This document shows, one piece after another, positions 16,759 to 25,144 of a DNA stretch of 64,000 nucleotides. A model generated the notes under the pieces. It saw nothing but the letters and a program-made list of their open reading frames with translations. It made no database searches and was not told where the DNA came from. The stretch is taken from the NCBI RefSeq assembly GCF_004745635.1, contig NZ_SRLB01000014.1:1-64000 (forward strand). The letters run 5' to 3'. This DNA comes from Methylobacterium nonmethylotrophicum (GTDB lineage: Bacteria; Pseudomonadota; Alphaproteobacteria; Rhizobiales; Beijerinckiaceae). The position numbers were made by a program, and so were the translations under genes. Within the stretch, counting starts at the first letter, position 1. Each line of letters begins with the position of its first letter.

Positions 16759-17153
16759 GCGTCCTGATCCTCGTCGTCGACGACGAGCCCGACGTCGCCG
16801 ACCTCTTCCGGCAGCAGTTCCGGCGCGACCTGCGCGCCGGCCGCTTCGCGCTGGCCTTCGCCCACTCCGCCGACGAGGCGCTGGCGCGCCTGCGCGTCCC
16901 GGGCGAGGAGACCCTCATCCTGATCCTCTCGGACATCAACATGCCGGGCATGACCGGCCTCGAATTGCTGCCGCACGTGCGCAGCGCCCGGCCCGAGGTG
17001 CCGGTCATCATGATCACCGCCTACGGCGATGCCGAGACGCGCCGGCGGGCGACGGAGTGCGGCGCGGCGGGCCTGCTCACCAAGCCGATCGACTTTGCGG
17101 CCCTGCGGGAGGAGGTCGAGCGGCGCCTGGCCGAGTCTGGTCGGGCCGCATGA
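16755..17153 (+). CDS. Single-domain response regulator
   Basis: A 132-residue receiver with no output domain. Acidic residues DDE lie near 9-11, phospho-acceptor Asp60 is in LILSDINMPGMTG, and the conserved Lys110 is in LLTKPIDF. Its ATG overlaps the kinase stop, and its own stop overlaps the next start, both as ATGA. It carries an Arg-rich stretch after helix 1 (FRRDLRAGRFALAFAHSADE) that is echoed in the receiver of the next gene. It probably relays phosphate between the kinase and the cyclase or acts as a phosphate sink. Confidence 0.9.
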   Translation: MSVLILVVDDEPDVADLFRQQFRRDLRAGRFALAFAHSADEALARLRVPGEETLILILSDINMPGMTGLELLPHVRSARPEVPVIMITAYGDAETRRRATECGAAGLLTKPIDFAALREEVERRLAESGRAA

Positions 17154-18451
17154 GCAGCGGGATCACCAGCGGCGAGACCGCGCGCGGCGGGATCCCGCCC
17201 ACGAAGGTCCTGGTCGTCGACGACGAGCCCGACCTCGAGGCCCTGGTCCTGCAGAAGTTCCGCCGCCGCATCCGCGACGGGACCGTCGCCTTCCTGTTCG
17301 CCCGCGACGGCCTGGAGGCGCTGGCCCTGCTCGCCGAGCATCCCGACGTCGACCTCGTCGTCTCCGACATCAACATGCCGCGCATGGACGGGCTGACCCT
17401 CCTGGCCAGGCTCCAGGAGGCGGACGAGAAGGTCTCGACCGTGATCGTCTCGGCCTATGGCGACATGACCAACATCCGCACCGCGATGAACCGCGGCGCC
17501 TTCGACTTCCTGACCAAGCCGATCGACTTTTCCGACTTCGAGACCACCGTCGACCGGACCGTGCTGCACGTGCGCGCGCTGCGCGAGGCGCGGCGGCGGC
17601 AGGCCGCGGCCGAGCGGGCGCATGCCAGCCTGTCGCGCTACTTCTCCCCCAACCTCGCCGAGCGGCTGGCGGCCGACGCCTCGTCCCTGGCCGAGGGCGG
17701 CCACCGCCGGGACGTCGCCTCGGTCTTCACCGACATCGCCGGCTTCACGGGCCTCGTGGAGAACCTCGACCCCGCCCTGCTCGCCGAGCTCCTCAACGGC
17801 TACCTCGCCGAGATGACGGGAATCGTGTTCGCGCACGAGGGCACGGTGGCCAAGATCGTGGGCGATGCCATCCACGTCCTGTTCGGCGCGCCGGGCGAGC
17901 AGCCGGACCATGCCACGCGGGCGGTGGCCTGCGCGCTCGCCCTCGACGCGGCGGCGCAAGCCTTCCGCGCGCAATGGGCCGCCCGCGGCGTGGCGCTCGG
18001 GGCGACCCGCATCGGCGTGCATGCGGGGCCGGCCATCGTCGGCAATTTCGGCGGCGGGCGCTTCTTCGACTACACCGCCTACGGCGACACCATCAACACG
18101 GCGGCGCGGCTCGAGGGCGCCAACAAGGCGCTCGGCACGCGGATCTGCGCCAGCGCGGCGGTCGCGGAGCGCGCCGAGGGCTTTCTCGGCCGCCCGATCG
18201 GGGACCTCGTCCTGCGCGGCAAGACCGAGGCCCTGCGCACCTTCGAGCCCCTCGGCGCGGAGGCCTTCGCGGCCCCCGGCACGGCGCGCTACATCGAGGC
18301 CTTCGAGAAGCTCGCGGCCGGCGACCCCACCGCGATGCCGGCCTTCGCGTCCCTCGTCGGCCTCGCCGCCGACGACCACCTCGCGAGCTTCCACCTGCGG
18401 CGGCTGCTCAACGGCGAGACGGGCACGCGGATCGACCTGCGCACGGCCTGA
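17150..18451 (+). CDS. Receiver-linked class III adenylate cyclase
   Basis: A 433-residue two-domain protein. Residues 18-135 are a receiver with phospho-acceptor Asp73 (VVSDINMPRMDG) and LTKPIDF. A coiled linker (about 135-180) leads to a class III nucleotidyl cyclase domain. The two metal-binding aspartates are Asp195 (FTDIAGFTGL) and Asp239 (KIVGDAIHVLFG). Lys235 and the Thr in YTAYGDTINTAARLE are the usual adenine-selecting pair, and Asn316/Arg320 supply the transition-state residues. All catalytic positions look intact, so cAMP synthesis under phosphorylation control is likely. It is the last gene of the four-gene overlapping operon and the likely output of the pathway. Confidence 0.92.
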   Translation: MSSGITSGETARGGIPPTKVLVVDDEPDLEALVLQKFRRRIRDGTVAFLFARDGLEALALLAEHPDVDLVVSDINMPRMDGLTLLARLQEADEKVSTVIVSAYGDMTNIRTAMNRGAFDFLTKPIDFSDFETTVDRTVLHVRALREARRRQAAAERAHASLSRYFSPNLAERLAADASSLAEGGHRRDVASVFTDIAGFTGLVENLDPALLAELLNGYLAEMTGIVFAHEGTVAKIVGDAIHVLFGAPGEQPDHATRAVACALALDAAAQAFRAQWAARGVALGATRIGVHAGPAIVGNFGGGRFFDYTAYGDTINTAARLEGANKALGTRICASAAVAERAEGFLGRPIGDLVLRGKTEALRTFEPLGAEAFAAPGTARYIEAFEKLAAGDPTAMPAFASLVGLAADDHLASFHLRRLLNGETGTRIDLRTA

Positions 18452-18464
18452 CGCTGCGCCGGGG

Positions 18465-18490
18465 GCCCGGCCCTCACGCGGCGGCCGGGC
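18465..18490. terminator. Bidirectional hairpin after cyclase operon
   Basis: A perfect 8-bp stem, GCCCGGCC and GGCCGGGC, with a 10-base loop fills the 40-base gap between the cyclase stop and the stop of the convergent binding-protein gene. It is a natural shared terminator. Confidence 0.5.
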
Positions 18491-18492
18491 GC

Positions 18493-19485
18493 CTACTCGA
18501 TGACCTGATCGGTGAGCGCGACCAGCGTCGTCGGGGGCGTCAAGCCGAGGAGCCGGGCCGTCCTCAGGTTGAGGGCGAGCTCGTAGCGCGTCGGCTGCTC
18601 GATCGGCAGGTCGGCCGGTCTCGCGCCGCGCAGGAGCCGGTCGACGAAGTAGGCGGCGCGGCGCCAGTTCTCGGCGATGTCGGTGCCGTAGCTCATCAGC
18701 CCGCCGGCCTCCACCACCTCGCGGAATCCGGAGATGATCGGCATCCTGGCGGCCAGGGCCGCCGCTGCGACGCGGTCGCGCTCGGTGATGAACAGGGCGT
18801 CGGTCGGGATCAGCACGACGTCGCAGCCGCGATCCGCGAACTCCCTCATGGACGCGGCGATCGCCTCGGGCCGGTCGATCTCGACCGCGTGCAGCCTGAT
18901 GCCGGCCGAGGGCGCGGCCTCCAGCGCGCCGTTCTTCTGGAAGCGGCTGGCCGGGTTCTGCGCGTTGATCAGGATGCCGAACGAGTCCGCCCCCGCGATC
19001 AGCTCGCGCGCGAGGGCGACCTGCTTGCCGAGCAGCGTGCCGAAGCTGACGAGGGACATGCCGGTGACGTTGCCACCCGGACGCGCGAGGCTCTGGGCGA
19101 GGCCCGACCCGATCGGGTCGACGATCGTCGCCGAGACGATCGGCACCTGCGGCATGGCCTGGTTGCACGCCAGGGCCGCGGCCACCGTCGCGGTCACGGC
19201 GACGTCGAGCCCGAGCCCGGCGAGCTCCTCGGCGAGCGCGGGGAGGCGTTCCAGCCGGCCCTCGCCCCAGCGCAGATGCAGCACGTGGTCCCGCCCCTCG
19301 GCGTAGCCCAGGTCCCTGAGGCCCTTCTGGAACGTGCGGACATACGACCCGTGCGACGCGACCGAGCCGGAGACCAGGCACCCGATCGCCGCCGGACGAC
19401 CGCGCGGCTGCCCCCTCGCCTCCCCGCCGACGAGGGCGAGGAGCGACGCGGGACCGAGACTCGCGATCAGGTCACGCCGCCTCAT
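18493..19485 (-). CDS. Periplasmic binding protein, PF04392 family (orphan)
   Basis: A 330-residue protein, the third of this family in 8 kb. It begins MRRRDLIASLGPASLLALVG, a twin-arginine-type export signal, and a GGGAG lies 8 bases before the ATG at 19485. Family hallmarks include FQKGLRDLGYAEGRDHVLHL, VSATIVDPIGSGLAQSLARP, GGNVTGMSLVSFGTLLGKQV and DLPIEQPTRYELALNLRTAR. It converges on the cyclase gene and has no transporter partner. The Dpp-type importer to its right has its own binding protein from a different family. I infer an additional ligand sensor for the neighbouring phosphorelay, or an orphan that shares a distant permease. Confidence 0.87.
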   Translation of the reverse strand: MRRRDLIASLGPASLLALVGGEARGQPRGRPAAIGCLVSGSVASHGSYVRTFQKGLRDLGYAEGRDHVLHLRWGEGRLERLPALAEELAGLGLDVAVTATVAAALACNQAMPQVPIVSATIVDPIGSGLAQSLARPGGNVTGMSLVSFGTLLGKQVALARELIAGADSFGILINAQNPASRFQKNGALEAAPSAGIRLHAVEIDRPEAIAASMREFADRGCDVVLIPTDALFITERDRVAAAALAARMPIISGFREVVEAGGLMSYGTDIAENWRRAAYFVDRLLRGARPADLPIEQPTRYELALNLRTARLLGLTPPTTLVALTDQVIE

Positions 19486-19812
19486 GAGCCACACTCCCGG
19501 CCGGTCCGGCACTCGGCCATGGCAGTGCTCGGCCAAGTCGATGCGGGCACGAGCATACCATGGAACCCGGACTTGACGGCACGCCGGCATGCCGCGTGGA
19601 GAACAGGACAAGGTCGGCAGCGACGCTTCGGGCCGCCGCCACGAGGACGATGACGCGCATTGCGCCGGCCCCCGGAGCGGGCGCAGAGTAGGGCCGACGA
19701 TCGTGGGTGGGGTCCCGGGGCGTCCGCTGGCACGGATACTGCCTGCCCGTAGGTGCGTCCCGGCCGGGGGAGGATCGACCCCCCACCCAAGAACCCTGCA
19801 GAAGGAAGCGCG
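19486..19812. other. Intergenic region between divergent genes
   Basis: About 330 bases hold the promoters of the leftward PF04392 gene and the rightward peptide-importer operon. A GAAGGAAG ribosome-binding site precedes the importer's first ATG. I see no gene and no strong operator. Confidence 0.4.
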
Positions 19813-21315
19813 ATGCCGCGTCTCTTCACCGCCTGCCTGCTCGCGGGCCTCGCCCTCACCGCCCCGATGGCGGGGAGCGCCCAGGCCCAGACCCTGCGCT
19901 TCGGCCTGATGGAAGACCCGGACGCCCTCGACCCGACGCTCGCCCGCACCTTCGCCGGCCGCATGGTGTTCGCGGCGCTCTGCGACAAGCTCGTCGATAT
20001 CGGGCCCGACCTGAAGCCGGTGCCGCAGCTCGCCACCGCGTGGTCGTGGTCGGACGACCAGAAGACCCTGACGCTCACCCTGCGGCCGGGCGTGCGCTTC
20101 CACGACGGCGAGCCGATGAACGCGGCGGCCGTGAAGTATTCCCTCGAGCGCCACCTGAAGATGCCGGGCTCGCAGCGCCGCGGCGAGATCTCGCCGATCG
20201 ACGCGGTCGAGGCCGTCGACGATACGACCGTGAAGATCTCGCTGAAGACGCCGTTCGCGCCCCTGCTGGCGCAGTTCACCGACCGGTCCGGCATGATCGT
20301 CTCGCCGAAGGCCGCCGAGCGCCTGGGCGACAAGTTCGCGACCGCGCCGGTCTGCGCGGGACCCTACAAGTTCGTCGAGCGGGTGCCGCAGGACCGGATC
20401 GTGGTCGAGCGGTTCGACGATTACTGGAACAAGGACGCGATCCAGATCAAGCGGATCGAGTTCCGGCCGATCCCCGACACGACGGTGCGCCTGACGAACC
20501 TCCGGGCCGGCCAGCTCGACCTGATCGAGCGCCTGGCCCCCACCGACCTCGCCCAGGTGAAGCGCGACCCGAAGCTGAAGGTCGGCCAGGCCTACGAGCT
20601 CGGCTTCTCGGGCGTGGTGTTCAACACCGCCCGCGAGGGCTCGCCGGTGGCCGATCCGCGGGTGCGCGCCGCCTTCGAGGCGGCGATCGACCGCAACGCG
20701 ATCACCCAGGTGGTCTATAACGGCGAGTACCTGGCCGGGAACCAGTGGGTCTCGCCCAAGAACCCGAACTACGTCACCGAGTACCCGGTGCCGAAGCGCG
20801 ACGTCGCCAAGGCCAAGGGGCTCCTGAAGGAGGCCGGGATCGAGAAGCCCTCGATCACCATGATGCTCTACGCCAACAACGACGCGCCCCAGGTCGGCCA
20901 GGTGATCCAGGCGATGACCCGCGAGGCCGGCTTCGACGTGAAGCTCCAGGCCACCGACTTCACCACCTCCCTCGACCAGGCCGACAAGGGCAACTTCGAG
21001 GCCTATCTCTACAACTGGAGCGGCCGGCCCGACCCGGACGGCAACACCTTCAGCTTCCTCGCCTGCAAGACGCCGCTGAACTATTCGCGCTACTGCAACC
21101 CGGAAGCCGATTCCGCCATGAACGCCTCGCGGCTGACCACCGATGCGGGCGAGCGCAAGGCGGCGTGGAAGCGCCTCGCCGACCGGGTGCTCACCGACAA
21201 GCCGCTGGTCTACCTCTTCCACCGCAAGCTGCTCTGGGCCTATTCGCAGAAGCTCAGCGGCTTCGGCGAGTACCCGGACGGGCTCGTGCGCTTCACCGGC
21301 CTGAAGCTCGACTGA
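19813..21315 (+). CDS. Peptide/glutathione-type ABC substrate-binding protein (SBP family 5)
   Basis: A 500-residue exported binding protein with a Sec signal (residues 1-25, ending SAQAQ). It has DppA/OppA family features: LRFGLMEDPDALDPTLARTF, the LRPGVRFHDGEPMNAAAVKY segment, and TDRSGMIVSPKAAERLGD. It is the first gene of a five-gene importer operon and captures short peptides or similar compounds in the periplasm. No residues settle peptide versus other ligands; the gamma-glutamyltransferase downstream favours glutathione-like or gamma-glutamyl substrates (inference). Confidence 0.9.
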   Translation: MPRLFTACLLAGLALTAPMAGSAQAQTLRFGLMEDPDALDPTLARTFAGRMVFAALCDKLVDIGPDLKPVPQLATAWSWSDDQKTLTLTLRPGVRFHDGEPMNAAAVKYSLERHLKMPGSQRRGEISPIDAVEAVDDTTVKISLKTPFAPLLAQFTDRSGMIVSPKAAERLGDKFATAPVCAGPYKFVERVPQDRIVVERFDDYWNKDAIQIKRIEFRPIPDTTVRLTNLRAGQLDLIERLAPTDLAQVKRDPKLKVGQAYELGFSGVVFNTAREGSPVADPRVRAAFEAAIDRNAITQVVYNGEYLAGNQWVSPKNPNYVTEYPVPKRDVAKAKGLLKEAGIEKPSITMMLYANNDAPQVGQVIQAMTREAGFDVKLQATDFTTSLDQADKGNFEAYLYNWSGRPDPDGNTFSFLACKTPLNYSRYCNPEADSAMNASRLTTDAGERKAAWKRLADRVLTDKPLVYLFHRKLLWAYSQKLSGFGEYPDGLVRFTGLKLD

Positions 21316-21328
21316 TGCTGCGGTTCTG

Positions 21329-22273
21329 ATGCTGCGATTCCTTGCCCGGCGCCTGGCGCTGGCGGTCCCGACCCTGATCATCGCCTCGATGATCATCTTC
21401 GCCCTGCAGCAGCTCCTGCCGGGCGACACAGCGACGGCACTCTCGGGCGAGGAGCGCGACCCGGAGGTGATCGCCTTCATCCGCGCCAAGTACCACCTCG
21501 ACCGGTCGCTGCCGGTCCGCTACGCCTACTGGGCCGGCGGGGTGCTCCAGGGCGATCTCGGCGAGTCGATCCGGCTGCAGAAGCCGGTGCTCGAACTGGT
21601 GCGCGAGAAGCTGCCGGTCACCCTCGAACTCGCCTGCCTGGCGATGCTGGTGGCCCTCGTCATCGGCGTGCCGATGGGGATCCTCTCCGCGGTGCGGCCC
21701 GGCACCTGGATCGACGGGCTCGCCAACGGGGTCGCGCTCTGGGGCCTGTCGGTGCCGAATTTCTGGCTCGGCATCCTGATGATCCTGCTGTTCTCGGTGC
21801 AGCTCGGCTGGCTGCCGGCCTCCGGCTACGTGCCGCCGGGCGAGAGCCTGACGGAGAACCTGCGCTCGATGGCGATGCCGGCCTTCGTGCTCGGCAACGC
21901 CATCGCGGCGGTGATGATGCGCCACACCCGGGCGGCGATGCTCGGCGTGCTGCAATCCGACTACGTCCGCACGGCGCGCGCCAAGGGCGTGCCGACCGCC
22001 CGGGTGGTGTTGCGCCACGCGCTCCCCAACGCCGCGATCCCGATCATCACGCTGGGCGCCCTCGAATTCGGCCAGCTCCTCTCCGGCGCGGTGCTGACCG
22101 AGCAGGTCTTCTCCGTGCCCGGCTTCGGCAAGCTGATGGTGGACGCCGTGTTCAACCGCGACTTCGCGACCGTGCAGGGCGTCGTGATCTGCACCGCCAC
22201 GACCTACATCCTGCTCAACCTCGCGGCCGACCTCGCCTCGGCGCTGGTCAACCCGAAGCTCCGGCGCGCATGA
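21329..22273 (+). CDS. Dpp/Opp-type ABC permease, DppB-like
   Basis: A 314-residue inner-membrane permease, the first of a pair. It has the DppB-type N-terminus (MLRFLARRLALAVPTLIIAS), the extracytoplasmic loop with GDTATALSGEERDPEVI, and the EAA cytoplasmic loop RTARAKGVPTARVVLRHALP that docks the ATPase. Six helices are likely. It starts 13 bases after the binding-protein stop and overlaps the next permease by 4 bases. Confidence 0.92.
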   Translation: MLRFLARRLALAVPTLIIASMIIFALQQLLPGDTATALSGEERDPEVIAFIRAKYHLDRSLPVRYAYWAGGVLQGDLGESIRLQKPVLELVREKLPVTLELACLAMLVALVIGVPMGILSAVRPGTWIDGLANGVALWGLSVPNFWLGILMILLFSVQLGWLPASGYVPPGESLTENLRSMAMPAFVLGNAIAAVMMRHTRAAMLGVLQSDYVRTARAKGVPTARVVLRHALPNAAIPIITLGALEFGQLLSGAVLTEQVFSVPGFGKLMVDAVFNRDFATVQGVVICTATTYILLNLAADLASALVNPKLRRA

Positions 22274-23178
22274 GCGAAGCCGGTCTCTCCACCGCCGCCG
22301 AGATGGCGGCTCCCCCGGTCGCCGCCCTGCCGCCCGAGCCGGGGGCCTTGCGCGCCTTCTGGCGCCGCTTCAGCCGTCGGCGCGGGGCGCTCGCCGGCCT
22401 CGTCGTGGTGGTGCTCCTCGGCATCCTGGCGCTCGGCGCCGCGTGGATCGCGCCGTTCGACCCGACCGCCACCGACTGGGGCGCGGTGCGGGCCGCGCCC
22501 ACCCTCACCCACCTCTTCGGCACCGACGAGGTCGGGCGCGACGTGCTCTCGCGCATCGTCTACGGCACGCGGGCGTCCCTCGGGGCGGGCCTCACCTCGG
22601 TGGCCCTCGCGGTGGCTTTGGGGCTGCCGCTCGGGATGCTGGCGGGCTATGCCGGCGGCGTCATCGACGGGGCGATCATGCGCCTCACCGACGCGCTGCT
22701 GGCCATCCCCTTCCTGATCCTCGCCATCGCGCTCGCGGCCTTCCTCGGCCCCAGCCTCACCAACGCCATGGTGGCGATCGGGCTCTCGGCGACCTCGATC
22801 TTCGTGCGCCTTACCCGGGCGCAGGTGCAGGCGGCGGCGGCGGAAGACTTCGTCGAGGCGGCCCGCGCCGTCGGCAACCCGCCCTGGCGCATCGCGCTCC
22901 ACCACATCCTGCCCAACATCGTACCGGCGATCCTGGTCCAGGCCACCCTCACCATCGCGGCGGCGATCATCGCCGAGGCGAGCCTGTCCTTCCTCGGGCT
23001 CGGCCAGCAGCCGCCCGAACCGTCCTGGGGCTCGATGCTCAACACCGCCAAGAACTTCCTCGACCAGGCGCCCTGGATGGCGATCTGGCCCGGGCTGTCG
23101 ATCTTCCTGGCGGTGCTCGCCTTCAACCTCGTCGGCGACGGCCTGCGCGACGCCCTCGACCCGCGCGAGCGCCGATGA
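22270..23178 (+). CDS. Dpp/Opp-type ABC permease, DppC-like
   Basis: A 302-residue permease with the DppC pattern: an N-terminal extension before helix 1, the HLFGTDEVGRDVLSRIVYGT signature, the EAA loop FVEAARAVGNPPWRIALHHI, and the C-terminal SWGSMLNTAKNFLDQAPWMA. It pairs with the preceding permease and overlaps both neighbours by 4 bases. Confidence 0.93.
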   Translation: MSEAGLSTAAEMAAPPVAALPPEPGALRAFWRRFSRRRGALAGLVVVVLLGILALGAAWIAPFDPTATDWGAVRAAPTLTHLFGTDEVGRDVLSRIVYGTRASLGAGLTSVALAVALGLPLGMLAGYAGGVIDGAIMRLTDALLAIPFLILAIALAAFLGPSLTNAMVAIGLSATSIFVRLTRAQVQAAAAEDFVEAARAVGNPPWRIALHHILPNIVPAILVQATLTIAAAIIAEASLSFLGLGQQPPEPSWGSMLNTAKNFLDQAPWMAIWPGLSIFLAVLAFNLVGDGLRDALDPRERR

Positions 23179-24224
23179 CCGCCTCCCCTCCCCTGCTGGA
23201 CGTGCGCGACCTCGCGGTCGCCTTCGACACCGAGAGCGGTACCGTCCGGGCGGTCAACGGCGTCTCCTACACCCTGCGCGAGGGCGAGACCCTCGGGATC
23301 GTCGGCGAGTCGGGCTCGGGCAAGAGCGTCCACGTGCTCGCCATGCTGGGGCTCGTGCCGCGCCCGCCCGGCCGGATCACCGGCGGGCAGGTGCTGTTCC
23401 GTGGCCGCGACCCTGAGGGTCACGACCAGGCGCGCGATCTCCTGGCGATGCCGGAGCGGCACTTGCGCCGGGTGCGCGGGGCCGAGATCGGCATGGTCTT
23501 CCAGGACCCGATGAGCTCGCTCAACCCGGCGATGACGGTGGCGGCCCAGATCGCCGAGCCGCTTCGGCTGCATCTCGGCCTCGGCGCGCGCGAGGCGAGA
23601 GCCCGTGCCCGCGACCTCCTCGACCTCGTGCGCATCCCCGACGCGAGCCGTCGCCTCGACCACTACCCGCACGAATTCTCCGGCGGCCAGCGCCAGCGGG
23701 TGATGATCGCGATCGGCCTTGCCTGCCGGCCCAAGCTCCTGATCGCCGACGAGGCCACCACCGCCCTCGACGTCACCGTCCAGGCCGAGATCGTCGCCCT
23801 GGTGCAGGAGCTGAAGCGCGAGATCGGCATGGCGATCGTCTGGATCACCCACGATCTCGGGGTGGTGGCGGGCATCGCCGACACCGTGCAGGTGATGTAT
23901 GCCGGCCGCATCGTCGAGCGCGGGCCGGTCGACGCGGTCTTCTCCGATCCGCGCAACGCCTACACGCTCGGGCTCCTGCGCTCGCTGCCGGACCTGAGCC
24001 GCGACCGAGCCGGGCGCCAGCGCCTGCGCCAGATCGAGGGCAGCCCGCCCGACATGCGCCACCCTCCCCCGGGCGATCCGTTCGCGCCCCGCAACCCCTT
24101 CGCCACGCCGCGCTGCCGCACCGAGGCGCCGCCCCTCGCACAGGTTGAGGGCAGCGTGCCGGGCCACCTGGCGGCGGCCTGGTACGACCTGCCGGCGCTG
24201 CTCGCCGCGGGAGCCGGGCGATGA
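23175..24224 (+). CDS. ABC importer ATPase, DppD/OppD-like
   Basis: A 349-residue ATPase. It has Walker A (GESGSGKS), Q-loop (VFQDPMSSLNPAMTV), signature (EFSGGQRQRVMIA), Walker B (LLIADEATTALDVT) and H-loop (WITHDLGVV). The C-terminal extension carries the oligopeptide/dipeptide tail with NPFATPRCRTEAPPL, whose Cys usually belongs to an iron-sulfur-binding motif in OppD-type ATPases; the full Cys set is not present here. It forms a heterodimer with the next gene product to power import. Confidence 0.93.
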   Translation: MTASPPLLDVRDLAVAFDTESGTVRAVNGVSYTLREGETLGIVGESGSGKSVHVLAMLGLVPRPPGRITGGQVLFRGRDPEGHDQARDLLAMPERHLRRVRGAEIGMVFQDPMSSLNPAMTVAAQIAEPLRLHLGLGAREARARARDLLDLVRIPDASRRLDHYPHEFSGGQRQRVMIAIGLACRPKLLIADEATTALDVTVQAEIVALVQELKREIGMAIVWITHDLGVVAGIADTVQVMYAGRIVERGPVDAVFSDPRNAYTLGLLRSLPDLSRDRAGRQRLRQIEGSPPDMRHPPPGDPFAPRNPFATPRCRTEAPPLAQVEGSVPGHLAAAWYDLPALLAAGAGR

Positions 24225-25144
24225 GGCCGGTCAAGCCCGAGCCGCTGCTCTCGGTGCGCTCCTTGAGCAAGCACTACCCGCTCCGCCACTGGTGGGGCGG
24301 CAAATCCTCGGTGTTCCGGGCGGTCGAAGGGGTGAGCTTCGACATCGCGCCCGGCGAGACCCTGGGCCTCGTCGGCGAATCGGGCTCCGGCAAGTCGACC
24401 ATCGGCCGGGCGGTGACGATGCTGAACCCGCCGACCTCCGGCTCCGTCGCGTTCGAGGGCGTGGACCTCGCGAGCCTGCCGGCCCGGGCGATGCGGCGGA
24501 TGCGCCGGCGCATCCAGGTGATCTTCCAGGACCCCTACGCCGCCCTCAACCCGCGGATGAGCGCCGGCGCCTACGTGGCCGAGCCGTTCCGGCTGCACCG
24601 GCCGGAGATGGGGGGAGCGGAGCGCCGCGACGCCGTCGCCGGCCTGTTCCAGCGGGTCGGGCTCGATCCGCGCTTCGCCGGGCGCTACCCGCACCAGTTC
24701 TCCGGCGGCCAGCGCCAGCGGCTCTGCATCGCCCGGGCCATCGCGCTCAAGCCCAGCTTCATCGTCGCCGACGAGCCGATCGCCGCCCTCGACATCTCGA
24801 TCCAGGCCCAGGTGGTCAACCTGCTGCAGGACCTGCAGGAGGAGCTGGGCCTGTCCTACCTGTTCATCTCCCACGACCTGCGCATGGTGCGCTATCTCTG
24901 CCATCGGGTCGCGGTCCTGCGGCGCGGCCGCATCGTCGAACTGGCCGACAGCGACACCCTCTACGAGGATCCGCGCCACCCCTACACGCGGGCGCTGCTC
25001 TCCGCCGTGCCGGTGCCCGACCCGGCGGCCGAGCGGGCCCGCCTGCGGGCGACCCGCGAGAGCCCGGCCGCCGTCCTCCCGGAGGCGGGAGCCCTGGAGG
25101 AGGTCGCTCCCGGGCATTGGGTGGCGCGGACGGTCGGCGTGTAA
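24221..25144 (+). CDS. ABC importer ATPase, DppF/OppF-like
   Basis: A 307-residue ATPase that completes the importer. Its N-terminus (LLSVRSLSKHYPLRHWWGGK) is DppF-like. It has Walker A (GESGSGKSTIG), Q-loop (IFQDPYAALNPRMS), signature (FSGGQRQRLCIARAIAL), Walker B (FIVADEPIAALDISI) and H-loop (FISHDLRMV). It overlaps the partner ATPase by 4 bases and ends the operon, 420 bases before the gamma-glutamyltransferase gene. Confidence 0.93.
   Translation: MRPVKPEPLLSVRSLSKHYPLRHWWGGKSSVFRAVEGVSFDIAPGETLGLVGESGSGKSTIGRAVTMLNPPTSGSVAFEGVDLASLPARAMRRMRRRIQVIFQDPYAALNPRMSAGAYVAEPFRLHRPEMGGAERRDAVAGLFQRVGLDPRFAGRYPHQFSGGQRQRLCIARAIALKPSFIVADEPIAALDISIQAQVVNLLQDLQEELGLSYLFISHDLRMVRYLCHRVAVLRRGRIVELADSDTLYEDPRHPYTRALLSAVPVPDPAAERARLRATRESPAAVLPEAGALEEVAPGHWVARTVGV

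Noticed and set aside
11140..25144. The three PF04392 proteins as spare binding proteins of the Dpp-type importer
   Set aside because: The importer has its own family 5 binding protein as first gene of its operon, and PF04392 proteins belong to a different fold family and transporter class.
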